From contig CM019067.1 of assembly GCA_009667805.1 (NCBI GenBank), positions 67,626,637 to 67,690,636 of the forward strand: DNA of 64,000 nt, written 5' to 3'. Both the position numbers and the translations under genes were made by a program. Shown in pieces: positions 11,759 through 22,500 of the stretch. This DNA is from Leptobrachium leishanense. Taxonomy: Eukaryota > Chordata > Amphibia > Anura > Megophryidae. Each line of letters begins with the position of its first letter. Within the stretch, counting starts at the first letter, position 1. Under the pieces are notes generated by a model that worked only from the letters and a program-made list of their open reading frames with translations, made no database searches and was not told the origin of the DNA.

Positions 11759-12934
11759 CCCCTTAGTGACCGGGCGGTTTTATACAAATCCGTCCTTTAG
11801 TGACCTCTGCTGTTTTTACTTTTCTGCACTGTTAGAGTTTAGGTCAAATTTTCCTCTTACTCGTTTATTCAACCCACACATATTATACACCGTTTTTCTC
11901 GCCATTAAATGGAATTTCTAAAAATACCATTATTTCCATCATATCAAATAATTTACTGTAAAAAACAATATGAAATATGATGAACAAATGGTAAAAACAC
12001 ACTTTTTCGGAATTTAATCCCCAAAATCTACAACCACCAAAAAAGACCCTGGCTAAATAGTTTCAAAATTTTGTCCCGAGAATAGAAATACCCAATTTTT
12101 CCATGTTTTTGCTTTTTAACCTCTTCATTGCTGAGCCAGTTCACCTATGTGTGCTGAGCTCATTCTGACTGGTTTATGCTAATTATTTTTAGATGACAGC
12201 CTAGGTACTAATTAACTAATCCCTCCCGACAAATTTTGAAAAAAAAATTTATTTATTTTTTAAAATGTTATTTTTACACTAAACCTGGCCTGTATCATTG
12301 GAAAGGTCATGATCAGGCCTTGCCAATGATATCAAATATGATCCTCTAGCTGCCACGGATCGGGAGATAAATGGATCCAAAGGATCCCCCTATCTCCACA
12401 TGGCAGCTAGGGGGTTAACTGGCCCACTGACATACTCACATATATGGTGAGGATGTCAGTGGGTGGGGGGTGACCTGGAGGCTTGGCTGACATCCAAGAT
12501 GTCAGCCCCCTCCAGGTTTGAATCGCGATTCGGCGCAAATTTGCGCCGAATCGTGATCCGGTAGCGAAACAGTTAATGCAGTACACCACTGAAAAGGGGA
12601 GACTCTCCCCTTTCCAGCGGTACAACTTGCATCACTCTAGCATAAACTGTTGGGGAGATAGAGAGCTCCAATTGAGCCCCCCTCCCTTTCCTGAATTTTG
12701 CCCCCAGTCGCCGGCCGATGACGTCATCACGCAGCGTGATGACGTCATCGGATCAGCCAGCCCCCAGAAAACAGTGAGGCAAGCTTGAAGCTTGCCATAG
12801 ATGTAGTGGGAGCCGGTAAGGAAGGCAAGTATCGGGTGGGAGGGAGGTTAGGAGCCGCTGACGTATGTACATCAGTGGGTCTAAGGGAGACCCGTGGGCA
12901 GGACATACATAGTACGTCAGCGGTCCCTAAGGGG
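11759..12934. mobile_element. TTAA-flanked non-autonomous DNA element, copy 1
   Basis: The ends CCCCTTAGTGACC and GGTCCCTAAGGGG are imperfect inverted repeats, flanked by TTAA on both sides (11755-11758 and 12935-12938). A TTAA duplication is shared by piggyBac and Kolobok elements; without a transposase I cannot choose. The body carries the family signatures TGGAAAGGTCATGATCAGG, GCTGAGCCAGTTCACC and GGGAGATAAATGGATCC. Partial relatives lie near 23866-24360, 27314-28169, 38218-38655, 42383-42903 and 57709-57909. It sits inside the Penelope element at 10.1-13.1 kb. Confidence 0.88.
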
Positions 12935-13060
12935 TTAATTTACCAGAAGGCTTTCATCAATGCGGATGTTGTCCAGCGTGTAAAATATTAGATGGGGATG
13001 GAAAATTCAACGGTGATAGAAGCAATCAACTACCAAATTATGTTTACCCTCAAGCCTCAC
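12935..13060 (+). pseudogene. Penelope-like element 1, linker with Cys motif
   Basis: Directly after the TTAA element the translation reads NLPEGFHQCGCCPACKIL, the cysteine-rich linker between reverse transcriptase and GIY-YIG endonuclease in Penelope-like elements. It joins in register to the IDMF segment on the other side of the TTAA element. The GIY-YIG domain itself is not seen; the sequence passes into a Ty3/Gypsy gag remnant around 13.1 kb. Confidence 0.75.
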
Positions 13061-13079
13061 ACCTGTTATGGTGATTTCA

Positions 13080-13282
13080 CAAGGATCCAGACCATTATCA
13101 ATCTAAGCAGCAAACCTCAAATGTGGTCTCATCATTTCTTACGATTCCAAAGTTCTATACTAGATTCCTGGTCTACCTTCTGCTCAGTTATGGATTACTT
13201 ATACGATGATCCCCCATCGTCAATCCTAAACCCAGAACGCCATTCTGGCCCTCAGACATAGTGAACACCCTGTTGAAGAATA
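13080..13282 (+). pseudogene. Ty3/Gypsy gag remnant, part 1
   Basis: Translation contains SWSTFCSVMDYLYDDP and, in another frame, LRHSEHPVEEYI, which resemble the capsid part of vertebrate Ty3/Gypsy Gag (FxxALxxLYDDP ... LRQGxxSVEEYI). It stops where CR1 copies are inserted at about 13283 and resumes at 14096 with the following capsid residues. The boundary with the Penelope remnant upstream is approximate. Confidence 0.65.
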
Positions 13283-14095
13283 TATAGAAACATAGAAACA
13301 TAGAAAAATGTCGGCAGATAAGAACCTTTCGGCCCATCTAGTCTGCCCAATTACATGGATACTTTCCCTGGATTTATCTTTTGTTTAGAAACATAGAAAC
13401 ATAGAAACATAGAAAAATGTCGGCAGATAAGAACCTTTCGGCCCATCTAGTCTGCCCAATTACATGGATACTTTACCTGGATTTATCTTTTGTTTAGGAT
13501 AGCCTTATGCCTATCCCATGCTTGCTTAAATTCAATTACTGTTTTGGCCTCTACCACTTCTACTGGAAGACTGTTCCATGTATCCACCACCCTCTCAGTA
13601 AAATAATGCTTCCTGATGTTACTTTTAAACCTTTGCCCCTCTAATCTAAGACTATGTCCTCTTGTTTTGCTATTTTGGTTTCCTTTTAAATATACTCCCT
13701 TCCTCTACCTTGTGGATTCCCTTTACGTATTTAAATGTTTTATCATATCTCCTCTGTCTCGTCTTTTTTCCAAGCTGTACATGTTAAGATCATTAAGCCT
13801 TTCCTGGTAACTTTTCTCCTTCAACCCGTACACCATTTTAGTAGCCCTTCTCTGAACTCTCTCTAAGAGGTCTATATCCTTCTGGAGATACGGTCTCCAG
13901 TACTGCACACAGTACTCCAAGTGAGGTCTCACCAGTGCTCTGTACAGTGGCATGAGCACTTCCCTTTTCCTACTGCTAATACCTCTCCCTACACAACCAA
14001 GCATTCTGCTAGCATTTCCTGCTGCTCTATTACATTGACTACTTACCCTTAGATCCTCTGAAATAATGACCCCTAAATCCCTTTCCTCACAGGGT
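13283..14095 (-). pseudogene. Two 5'-truncated CR1 copies in tandem, RT C-terminal part
   Basis: The first piece (about 13285-13386) is only the CR1 3' end. A second, longer copy starts at 13387 with three AGAAACAT octamers and runs to about 14095. Its minus-strand frame (13723-14103) includes LVRPHLEYCVQYWRPYLQKD and KDIDLLERVQRRATKMVYGL, the CR1 C-terminal domain, and begins with ERDLGVIISEDLRVSSQCN. A frameshift after GDMI separates it from the downstream part of the domain. The pair lies inside Ty3/Gypsy gag. Either two independent insertions at the same spot or a tandem duplication would explain the structure. Confidence 0.85.
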
Positions 14096-14660
14096 CTAAA
14101 CAATATGCCCGTAGAAACAGCCTGGAAAGAGGCAGCACTTCCTGACCAAAATCACAGAAGTCTTTCAGATGCCATAAAAGAAGAGTTGGCTAGGGTGGGT
14201 ACTCCAGCTACTGTAGGTGCTGTGATGCAACTAATCATCTCAGTGGATAGACGTTTGCGTGATCGTCGACTTGAGCGAGCTACCTACCCCTCTCTAAAGA
14301 CCACCCAGCTTTCTAATGACCTAGTACCTGCTCTCCCAGGGCCAGGAATCCAACAACCCATGCAAATTGGGTTTGCCGACAGATCCCTTCCCCCCCCCCC
14401 CCGAAGAACTCAGGAGACTATGTAACAACCACTTTTGCCTATATTGCAGAAGACCAGATTACGATCCTGCACAGAGAAACCACCTAGGAGAGGTAGAACC
14501 TATTCCATTACTTCCTTCACTCTCCCAATTGCAAAGAAAAATGTGGTGGCCTCAGTTTTATCTATCTCGTTACAGTGCAATAAGACCACCATCCCACTTA
14601 TGGCCATGATAGACTGTGGGGCAAGCGGGTGCTTATTGATGTTACTCCTTGCTGGTGTTG
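14096..14660 (+). pseudogene. Ty3/Gypsy gag part 2 and protease start
   Basis: The frame 14066-14425 contains ETAWKEAALPDQNHRSLSDAIKEELARVG (cited by position 14120-14205), a capsid C-terminal helix region, followed by a proline run. A zinc-knuckle remnant NNHFCLYCRRP appears at about 14425-14457 in a second frame, and a protease active site MIDCGASGCLL at about 14606-14640 in a third. The order capsid, zinc knuckle, D-[ST]-G-A protease is Ty3/Gypsy. A C11 run at 14390-14402 coincides with the first frame change. Cys replaces the usual Ser after the catalytic Asp-region residue. Confidence 0.75.
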
Positions 14661-16340
14661 TGTGAATAAACTTAACCCTATTGAAATCAAAGTGATGATA
14701 TGACTTTACAATCAGGCCTGGAGACTAAAGAAGCCACACCCCTCCGTATATCGATCGGCATAAGCAACTTCGAAATAATACACTTGGATTTGGTATCATT
14801 CCCAATGTTCACTGTTATTTTGGGATTACCGTGGCTCAAACTCCATGACCCGTAGATCCAGTGGTCATCTAGCTCGGTTACGTTTCACTCCACTTACTTT
14901 TGGCAAACGTGTATCCACATACCTCCGTCTCTAATGATTACTACCATACTGGATTTTAATAAATCACCCAATGGGGTTACCATTCCAAATTTCTATACTA
15001 CTTTCCAGGACGTGTTTGATGAAAAAGGAGTTGAGTCTCTACCACCTCAGAGACCCTATGACTGCCCTATCGATTAACGGCCAGGTGCACACATCCCCTA
15101 TGAACGTATCTACCCACTTTCCAAACCTGAAATAAAAAAGTACTCAAAAGGTTATATAAAAAAAAATCTTGACAAAGGGTCTATAAAGATCTTCCACCTC
15201 TCCCACAAGGTGCCGGCATCTTTTTTGTAAGATGCAGGGAGTGGAGTCAAATAACTATAAAGAACCACTATCCTCTTCCCCTAATTACAGAGCTAATGGA
15301 AAGATTAAAAATTGGCCTCGATATTTACCAAGTTTGAGTTTACAATCCTGTCCGGATACGTGAAGGTGACAAGTGGAAAACCGGATTCTGTACCCGGGTT
15401 GGACATTTTGAGTACATAGTAAAAGACATAGGGCTCTGCAATGCCCCCGCAACATTTCAGCATTTTATTAATGATAATTTTCGTGACCTTTTAGATCTCT
15501 ATGTCGCAGTCTATATGGACAATATTCTTGTATATTCTGCATCCCTTCAGAAACACCGTCAACACATGACTGAAGTTCTACGTTTACGTAAACATTGACA
15601 ATATGTAAATGTGGAAAAGGGTATGTTCGAAACAGATCTGTATCGCATTCCTTGGATTCATAATAAAACCTGGCAAAATAGAAATGGATCCTTCAAGGAT
15701 TACCTCTTGGCCAACACCCACTAATCTCAAAGAAGTCAAGAAATTCCTTGGTTTCGCCAACTTCTATCGTAAGCTTAGAGACTTTTCCAAACTCGTTCGA
15801 CCCCCTCACCACTCTTACACATTCCACAATTACGTTTTGCTGTTCAGAAGCAGCGGACAAGGCTTTCCTAAACCTGAAACAAAAGTTCACTTCTGCCCCA
15901 ATCCTTCATTTACCAGACCCAGAAATGCCATTTTTTCCTCAAAGTGGATGCCTCAGTTCACTCTACGGGAACAGTCCTATCTCAAACTGGCAAAACAGAT
16001 GTTCTCCACCCTTTGGCTTTCTATTCTGAACGACTCAACCCTGCCGAATGTAATTACGATGTAGGTAACCGCGGACTACTCACAATCAAAAAGGCTTTAG
16101 AAGAATGGAGACACCTGTTGGAAGGAGCCCTTCACCCAATTACAGTCTATACCAACTATCGAAATCTTGAGTATTTACGAACAGCCAAACGATTACGCCC
16201 TCGCCAAGCTAGATGGGCACCATTTTTCTCCCGATTTCATTCCTCCTACCCACCTCCTTTCCCACCTCCATACCTCCTACTGAAGAGACTCAAAGTACAA
16301 ATGACAACATCTTACAAGAGGGATATTTTTTGACAAACTA
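14661..16340 (+). pseudogene. Ty3/Gypsy pol remnant: RT and RNase H
   Basis: After a degenerate stretch, RPYDCPID and HIPYERIYPLSKPE mark the start of reverse transcriptase (about 15050-15130). The catalytic box reads VYMDNILVYSA at about 15508-15540, with Asn where the second Asp of the YxDD box is normal. FLGFIIKPGKIEMDPSRI and EVKKFLGFANFYRKL (15645-15775) follow, then RNase [35 protein letters not shown] and [13 protein letters not shown] (15944-16240). There are many frameshifts and stops. No integrase is seen; the remnant ends about 16340. Dead element. Confidence 0.85.
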
Positions 16341-16376
16341 CCCCCACATTAAACAAGAGCCACAAAATATCTTCTG

Positions 16377-16513
16377 AATTGCGCAATACGTTTTTTAAAA
16401 CAGAGAGCCAATCCATAAGGCGGATCACACCAGAGCCAGGATTGGCTCTCTGTAAGTGTGTCATCATTGAACACCAGCAATTTATGGGTTTTAAAAAAAC
16501 GTATTGCGCAATT
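16377..16513. mobile_element. 137-bp double foldback, TTGCGCAA ends
   Basis: Outer arms at 16377-16401 and 16488-16513 pair over 25 bp with a single T-run indel; both contain AATTGCGCAATACG. Inner arms CAGAGAGCCAATCC (16401-16414) and GGATTGGCTCTCTG (16439-16452) pair perfectly. This looks like a tiny MITE or a foldback element. No clear flanking duplication was found. Confidence 0.65.
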
Positions 16514-17837
16514 ATTTTCTTATGATTTTGTCTCCTTGTGCTATGAGCAGATATTGAGAAGATCTACTGCTAAGGCACAAAGTATTTGTCATTTACTTTT
16601 ACACTGGGTGCGCTGTACCACCACTGATTGTATTTTTAGGTGCTGCAGAGTAGCTGAGTGTGACTTGGGAAAGATGGCCGCCTTCACGGAGCAAATAATC
16701 CAATGAGGAAATGTTCAGTTTGAAGTTTTGGTGGACCAAAACACCAAATATTTATTGGAACATTGTAAATATTAACACTAAAGTAGTAATAAAATGGACA
16801 ACAGTGGATATTGCAGAAACGGCACCTTTCATTAAACAATCCTCTGCCCTTTTGCTTCAATATTCACAGACAAAGAGTTCAGTGAGACTGCTGCAATGTA
16901 GCAATTCAGCAGCTGCTGTGGAACTGAACAGGCCTCAGGAATTCCTATTGCTGATTTGACACAATTAGTGAGGCTCAAGGCACTATGTGAGAAGGTTTTT
17001 CATCATCCCTGGATGCTTTGCGAGAAAATTACAGACAGATGTCTTGAAAAACATGGTCAGACTGAAACATTCACACTATTAGTTGCCTTTCATACATTAA
17101 CTTGTTGCAAGTGTAATCCTTTCAGTGCTCCTTCCTTTACGTTTCAATAGATTCAGTTTACATTGCTAATGTTTGGTGCAGGACTGTCATACTGACATAT
17201 GGGCAGACAGATTGACAGACTTCTAAACCATAAAAATTGTAATCACCTCTCACCAGGTTTGTTGAATAGCTGCCTAAAATGCAGCCAGACCGCTGGTGTA
17301 CAAAGAGAAATCTATCATTCTACTGTATACAGAATCAATATGAAAAGACTCCTTTATTAAGAGATATTAAGAGAGTGTATGCATCAGCAGAGACTATGAG
17401 CCATTTTGCACTTCTAAATATATGTTATTCCTTTGCAACTTCCAAGGCGATAAATCAATATTGATTTAATGGATTTAATTGACCTTTACATGATGAACTA
17501 ACAATAGCAAAAAATGAAGTGTTTATGTCTGTAATATTTTTAAGTTCCTGTCCCGTCTCACTGGATGATGCTCCGGTGACTATGCTACAGTAGGTTAACG
17601 CTGACCCCTGTGGGACACCAGGGGGAACTGCGTTAATTTGGCGTAAAAATATACAGTAATATTGTAAAATCGTACATCATGTCTTTTTAGGTGACAGTAT
17701 ATCAATATTCGATCCAGGATTTATCTTGGCAGCGTGGGGCTACAGGAAGAAAGGGTCTACATCCAAACGGCGATGTGCTCACCATCAAAAAAAAAAAGAA
17801 GTCAGTGACCGAGTGGCTTTGTGTATGCACAACATTC
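16514..17837. other. 1.3 kb without recognisable features
   Basis: No gene, element end or RNA gene is visible. Short reading frames of 60-82 codons have no recognisable domains. Confidence 0.5.
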
Positions 17838-17950
17838 ATCTACTGCAGTGGTTCCTAACCTTAGAAACATAGAAACATAGAAAAATGTCGGCAGATAAGA
17901 ACCTTTCGGCCCATCTAGTCTGCCCAATTACATGGATACTTTACCTGGAT

Positions 17951-20738
17951 TTATCTTTTGTTTAGGATAGCCTTATGCCTATCCCATGCCTGCTTAAATT
18001 CAATTACTGTTTTGGCCTCTACCACTTCAACTGGAAGGCTGTTCCATGTATCCACCACCCTTTCAGTAAAATAATGCTTCCTGATGTTACTTTTAAACCT
18101 TTGCGCCTCTAATCTAAGACTATGTCCTCTTGTTTTGCTACTTTGTTTCCTTTTAAATATACTCCCTTCCTCTACCTTGTGGATTCCCTTTACGTATTTA
18201 AATGTTTCTATCATATCTCCTCTGTCTCGTCTTTTTTCCAAGCTGTACATGTTAAGATCATTAAGCCTTTCTTGGTAACCTTTCTCCTTCAAGCCGTACA
18301 CCATTTTGGTAGCCCTTCTCTGAACTCTCTCTAAGATGTCTATATCCTTCTGGAGATACGGTCTCCAGTACTGCACACAGTACTCCAAGTGAGGTCTCAC
18401 CAGTGCTCTGTACAGTGGCATGAGCACTTCCCTTTTCCTACTGCTAATACCTCTCCCTACACAACCAAGCATTCTGCCAGCATTTCCTGCTGCTCTATTA
18501 CATTGACTACTTACCCTTAGATCCTCTGAAATAATAACCCCTAAATCCCTTTCCTCAGATGTTGAGGTTAGGACTGTATCAAATATTCTATATTCAGCCC
18601 TTGGGTTTTTACGTCCCAGGTGCATTATCTTGCACTTATCCACATTAAAACTCAATTGCCACAGCTCCGACCATTGTTTTTAGTTTACCTAAATCATTTG
18701 TCATTTGGCTGATCCCTCCAGGAACGTCAACCCTGTTGCAAATCTTTGTGTCATCAGCAAAAAGACATACTTTTCCATTAATACCTTCTGCAATATCACT
18801 AATAAAAATATTAAAGAGAATGGGTCCAAGTACTGACCCCTGAGGTACCCCACTGGTAACAAGACCTTGCGCCGAATAAACTCCATTTACCACAACCCTC
18901 TGTTGCCTGTCACTCAGCCACTGCCTAATCCATTCAACAATATTGGAATCCAAGCTCAAAGATTGCAATTTATTGATAAGCCTTCTATGCGGAACAGTAT
19001 CAAAAGCCTTACTGAAATCTAAATAAGCAATGTCTACTGCACCACCTGTGTCTATTATTTTTGTTACCCAATCAAAAAATCAATAAGATTAGTTTGGCAT
19101 GATCTCCCTGAGGTAAACCCATGTTGTTTCTGATCCTGTAATCTATGTGTTTTTAGATGTTCAACAATCCTTTCCTTTAACATGGTTTCCATTAATTTCC
19201 CCACTACTGACGTAAGACTAACTGGCCTATAGTTCCCAGATTCCTCCCTACTACCCTTCTTGTGAATGGGCACAACATTTGCTAATTTCCAGTCTTCTGG
19301 GACGACTCCCGTTAGCAAGGATTGGTTAAATAAATCTGTTAACGGTTTTGCTATTACATCACTGAGCTCTTTTAATAATTTAGGGTGGATCCCATCAGGC
19401 CCCATTGATTTATTTGTCTTTACTTTAGACAGCTGCTGTAGAACCTCCTCCTCTGTAAACTGATATGTAATTGTCTCGTTAGTGTTTCCTCCTAACTGAG
19501 GTCCCTTTCCTTCCTTTTCTTCTGCAAAGACTGAACAAAAATATTCATTGAGGCAGTCAGCGAGACTTTTATCCTCTTCTACATACCTTCCTTCCTTTGT
19601 TTTTAATCTAACTAATCCTTGTTTTACTTTTCTTTTCTCGTTTATGTATCTAAAAAATGTTTTGTCCCCCTTTTTTACTGACTGACCTATTTTCTCTTCT
19701 GCGTGTGCTTTGGAAGCCCTTATAAATTGCTTTGCCTCTTTCTGCCTAATCTTATAGGTTTGCCTATCTTCTTCACTCTGAGTTGTTTTATAATTATTGA
19801 ATGCTGTCTTTTTGTTCTTCACTATTTTGGCCACTTCTGCAGAGTACCACAGTGGTTTCTTCCCTTTTTTGTTTTTGCTAACAAGTCGAATGCAATTGCC
19901 TGTGGCATTCAATAATGCTTCCTTTAAATAATCCCATTTCTCCTCGACTCCCTTTAAACTCCTCCAGTCTGATAATGACTCCTTCACACAAAATCTCATT
20001 TTAGAAAAATCTGTTTTTTTAAAGTCTAAAACTTTTGTTTTTGTGTGGTGCGGCTCCATCCCTGTTCTTATATTAAACCACACTGACTGGTGATCACTAG
20101 ATCCCAAATTTTCACCTACAACAACGTCCGACACCAAACCTCCATTTGTGAGTATTAAATCCAATATGGCCTCTTTACGGGTCGGCTCCTCAACTACTTG
20201 TGTTAAGAGATAATCCCAGTAGGGAGTTTAGAATATTTGTACTCCTGGTGCACCCAGCTGTTTTGGTTTTCCAGTTCACATCAGGAAGATTAAAGTCCCC
20301 CATGATAATAACTTCCCCCTTCATTGCCATTTTGGCTATTTCCTCAAGCAGCAGATTATCTAGCTCTTCTACTTGTCCAGGGGGTCTATAGATCACACCT
20401 ACACGAGCTACTGTATGATTGGCAAATGTTAGCGTCACCCAAACTGACTCTATGTTCACCTCGCTCACTTTTATTTGGTTCGTTTTTATGTTGTTTTTCA
20501 CATACAGGGCCACTCCTCCTCCTTTCCTACATTCTCTGTCTTTTCTATATAAAGAGTACCCCGGTATTGTTATGTCCCAGTTATTTTTCTCACTGAACCA
20601 TGTCTCAGTAACCGCCACTAAATCTATTTTTTCAGCTGCCATCATTGCCTCCAGTTCATTGATTTTATTGACTAAACTGCGAGCCTTTATAGACACGACT
20701 CTGAGCTTGTCATTTTTTTCCCCGCATGTTGCTTGCAC
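17951..20738 (-). pseudogene. CR1 ORF2: AP endonuclease and reverse transcriptase, broken
   Basis: Four collinear minus-strand frames make one ORF2. The endonuclease (20738-20190) shows VAVTETWFSE (Glu), GVIYRPPG and IIMGDFNLPDVNW (Asp, Asn); the N-terminal Asn of the usual NARS box reads KARSLVNK here. The next frame (20164-19064) has LDLILTNGG, SSDHQSVW, GPDGIHPKLLKEL, NYRPVSLTSVVGK and QHGFTSGRS. Motif A (AYLDFSKAFDTVPH) lies between frames near 19030. Then GVPQGSVLGPILFN and CLFADDTKICN (18968-18645) and the C-terminal SFNVDKCKIMHLG to WNSLPVEVVEA (18655-17951). Frame changes fall near 20215, at an A6 run (19074-19079) and at a T5 run (18677-18681). Confidence 0.92.
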
Positions 20739-20800
20739 CCTCCGATTTAGTTTTGGGGGACAATCAGGCAGATTGTTTTTTACCCTTTTGTCCCCCCCTC

Positions 20801-21721
20801 CTAGTTTAAATATTTTTTTGCGAAACCTTTGAACTTCTCACTGAGAACATATGTTCCCCTATGAGTAAGATGCAAACCATCTTTTTTATACAGTTCCTTT
20901 CTGCTCCAATTAGAGCTATCATGGGACACAAAGCCAAATCCTTGCTCTCGACACCATTCCCGAAGCCACAAATTAAATTCTCTATTGCGCATCTGCCTAT
21001 CCTGAATGTTATGCACAGGCAAAACTTCAGAGAATGACACAGTGGACGCAATCTGCTGTATTTCACCTTCAAGAACACAAAAATCTTCCTTAATCTCAGA
21101 AACCTCATTGCTAGCCAAGTCATTTGTCCCTAGATGGACTAGAACATCCACTTCACCTTGCTGCTTTGCTTGTTTGACAATATTGAGAATACGTCTCTTG
21201 TCTCTACGAGCAGTAGCCCCAGGAAGACATCTCACCAAACCACTACTCTCCAGCTCAACACCTCTTATGATAGAAGGCAATTATTGCTGGGTGATTCTAT
21301 CATGTCCCACCTTTTCCTTATTGTTCTTGGTTGCAGTCCTGCATACCTTAGGCATAGGGGATGGTGGTTCCTCAACTATGGTGTCTGAGCCTACTTCCGT
21401 CTCACCACTACACTCTGAAAGTGCCTCAAAAGAATTAAGAAGAACCACAGACTGTGGGACATGTTTTCTATACACAACTCTAAGTCTACCAGATCCTACA
21501 GTAGTCCATCTGCCGCTCCTAGGAGGCCTCTGTGGCTTTGTAACAGTCATAGCCATAGCCTGAGTTTGTCTAACAGCTAATTTACAAATCTCGGACTTGA
21601 AACAGGCAATTTCCTGCTGCAATAAAGAGAGCTGCCTACATATCAGGCACACTCCAAACCTCCAAAAATTGGATCTAAAAACAAATGCATGACAGCTCTT
21701 ACACTGGACCAAGCCTGCCAT
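20801..21721 (-). pseudogene. CR1 ORF1: Cys-finger plus SGNH esterase, micro-inverted
   Basis: The start ATG is at 21719-21721. The N-terminus has a paired-cysteine finger (VQCKSCHAF ... GVCLICRQL) followed by a coiled, Gln/Leu-rich stretch. The second half is an SGNH-type esterase with the GTND block (LVHLGTNDLASNEV) and the catalytic D-x-x-H block (KDGLHLTHRGTYVLS). The first block, which should hold the Gly-Asp-Ser nucleophile, is replaced by a stop (21281-21283) and unrelated residues because a 19-bp segment is inverted (21276-21294). Otherwise the frame is continuous, 306 codons. The esterase is an established ORF1 component in CR1 elements; its role in retrotransposition is not settled. 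Confidence 0.9.
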
Positions 21722-22019
21722 TATAAAAAGAATGGATTTAAACCAACAAATCTTACCTTTTTGTAGGTTTTCTACCTCCTGTCTAACCTCAGACTACCTC
21801 CAGAGTATCTCCAGGATATGGAGATCCTTGGTCCTCAGGTACCCCTAACAGGCCAGGTTTGTCAGATATCGGAAGCACACACAGGTGATAGGATTTATTG
21901 CTCAGTGATTGCAGGATTCAGTCTGCATTTCCCCAAGGGAATCCTTAAAATCTGGCCTTTTAGGGGACATGAGGACCAGGGTTGGGAACCACTGACCTAC
22001 TGCATGGAGATCCAATACA

Positions 22020-22500
22020 CGTGCATGGTAAAACACAATTTGTTAGTGCCGCGTTTGTGCTGCCAAAATGAACGTTTGTGTTCGTTTGGTTTTAACGATA
22101 TTGCGCATTTTATTTGATGAAACCCCGCCCACTTTGTTTTTTAAAATTTAATAATGTGGGGTGCAAAGTGGGCAGGGTTTCATAGAAACATAGAAAAATG
22201 TCGGCAGATAAGAACCTTTCGACCCATCTAGTCTGCCCAATTACATGGATACTTTACCTGGATTTATCTTTTGTTTAGGATAGCCTTATGCCTATCCCAT
22301 GCTTGCTTAAATTCAAATAAAAATATGAAATGCCTGTAAAACCAAACCGGCACAAACGCGGCACTAACAAATAGTATGTTTTTAAAATTTAATAATGTGG
22401 GGTGCAAAGTGGGCAGGGTTTCATCAAATATAATGTGCAATATCTGTAAAACCAAACCAGCACAAACGTTCAATTTTGCAGCACAAACACAGCACTAACC
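22020..22500. repeat. Inverted GCACAAAC/GCACTAAC repeat with CR1 insertion
   Basis: An arm at about 22040-22137 (GTTAGTGCCGCG, GTTTTAACGATATTGCGCA, GATGAAACCCCGCCC) is matched in inverse at about 22400-22500. A segment TTTAATAATGTGGGGTGCA occurs twice (about 22148 and 22388). A short CR1 3' fragment sits between, at about 22183-22315. Confidence 0.75.
22183..22315 (-). pseudogene. Short CR1 3' fragment
   Basis: About 130 bp of CR1 3' end, identical in type to the copies at 5.4, 13.3 and 17.9 kb, encoding only FKQAWDRHKAILNKR at the C-terminus. It interrupts the inverted repeat; the uninterrupted version of the target (GTTTCATCAAATA) is visible at about 22418-22430. TTCA at both edges may be a 4-bp target duplication. 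Confidence 0.85.

Larger units (their letters stand above)
17863..21825 (-). mobile_element. Nearly full-length CR1 LINE (3.96 kb)
   Basis: Reading on the minus strand: a short leader (21825-21722), ORF1 with a Cys finger and an SGNH esterase, ORF2 with an AP endonuclease and reverse transcriptase, then a 3' end with tandem AGAAACAT octamers (plus-strand sense, 17863 onward). Octamer tails and ORF1 esterases are established CR1 features. It is the longest of the same-subfamily copies in the window (5.4, 13.3, 22.2 kb), and is inserted in a hAT MITE. Coding is interrupted by frameshifts and one micro-inversion, so it is not active as written. Confidence 0.93.
17846..21994. mobile_element. hAT MITE family A, copy 2, split by CR1
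   Basis: The left piece CAGTGGTTCCTAACCTT occupies 17846-17862 and the right piece runs about 21826-21994, ending GGTTGGGAACCACTG. Joined, these correspond to the 176-189 bp sister copies at 9411 and 33112. The 8-bp flanks are ATCTACTG (17838-17845) and ACCTACTG (21995-22002), with one mismatch. A 4-bp CCTT occurs at both junctions with the CR1 (17859-17862 and 21826-21829), probably the CR1 target duplication. Confidence 0.9.

Noticed and set aside
13283..13387. Interpreting the doubled CR1 3' end as an array of CR1 tails with regulatory function
   Set aside because: Two truncated insertions or a local duplication explain it without further assumptions.
21290..21320. A Leu-Gly-Asp-Ser-Ile reading on the plus strand that looks like an esterase start
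   Set aside because: It is the inverted core of the CR1 ORF1 read from the other strand, explained by the micro-inversion, not a plus-strand gene.
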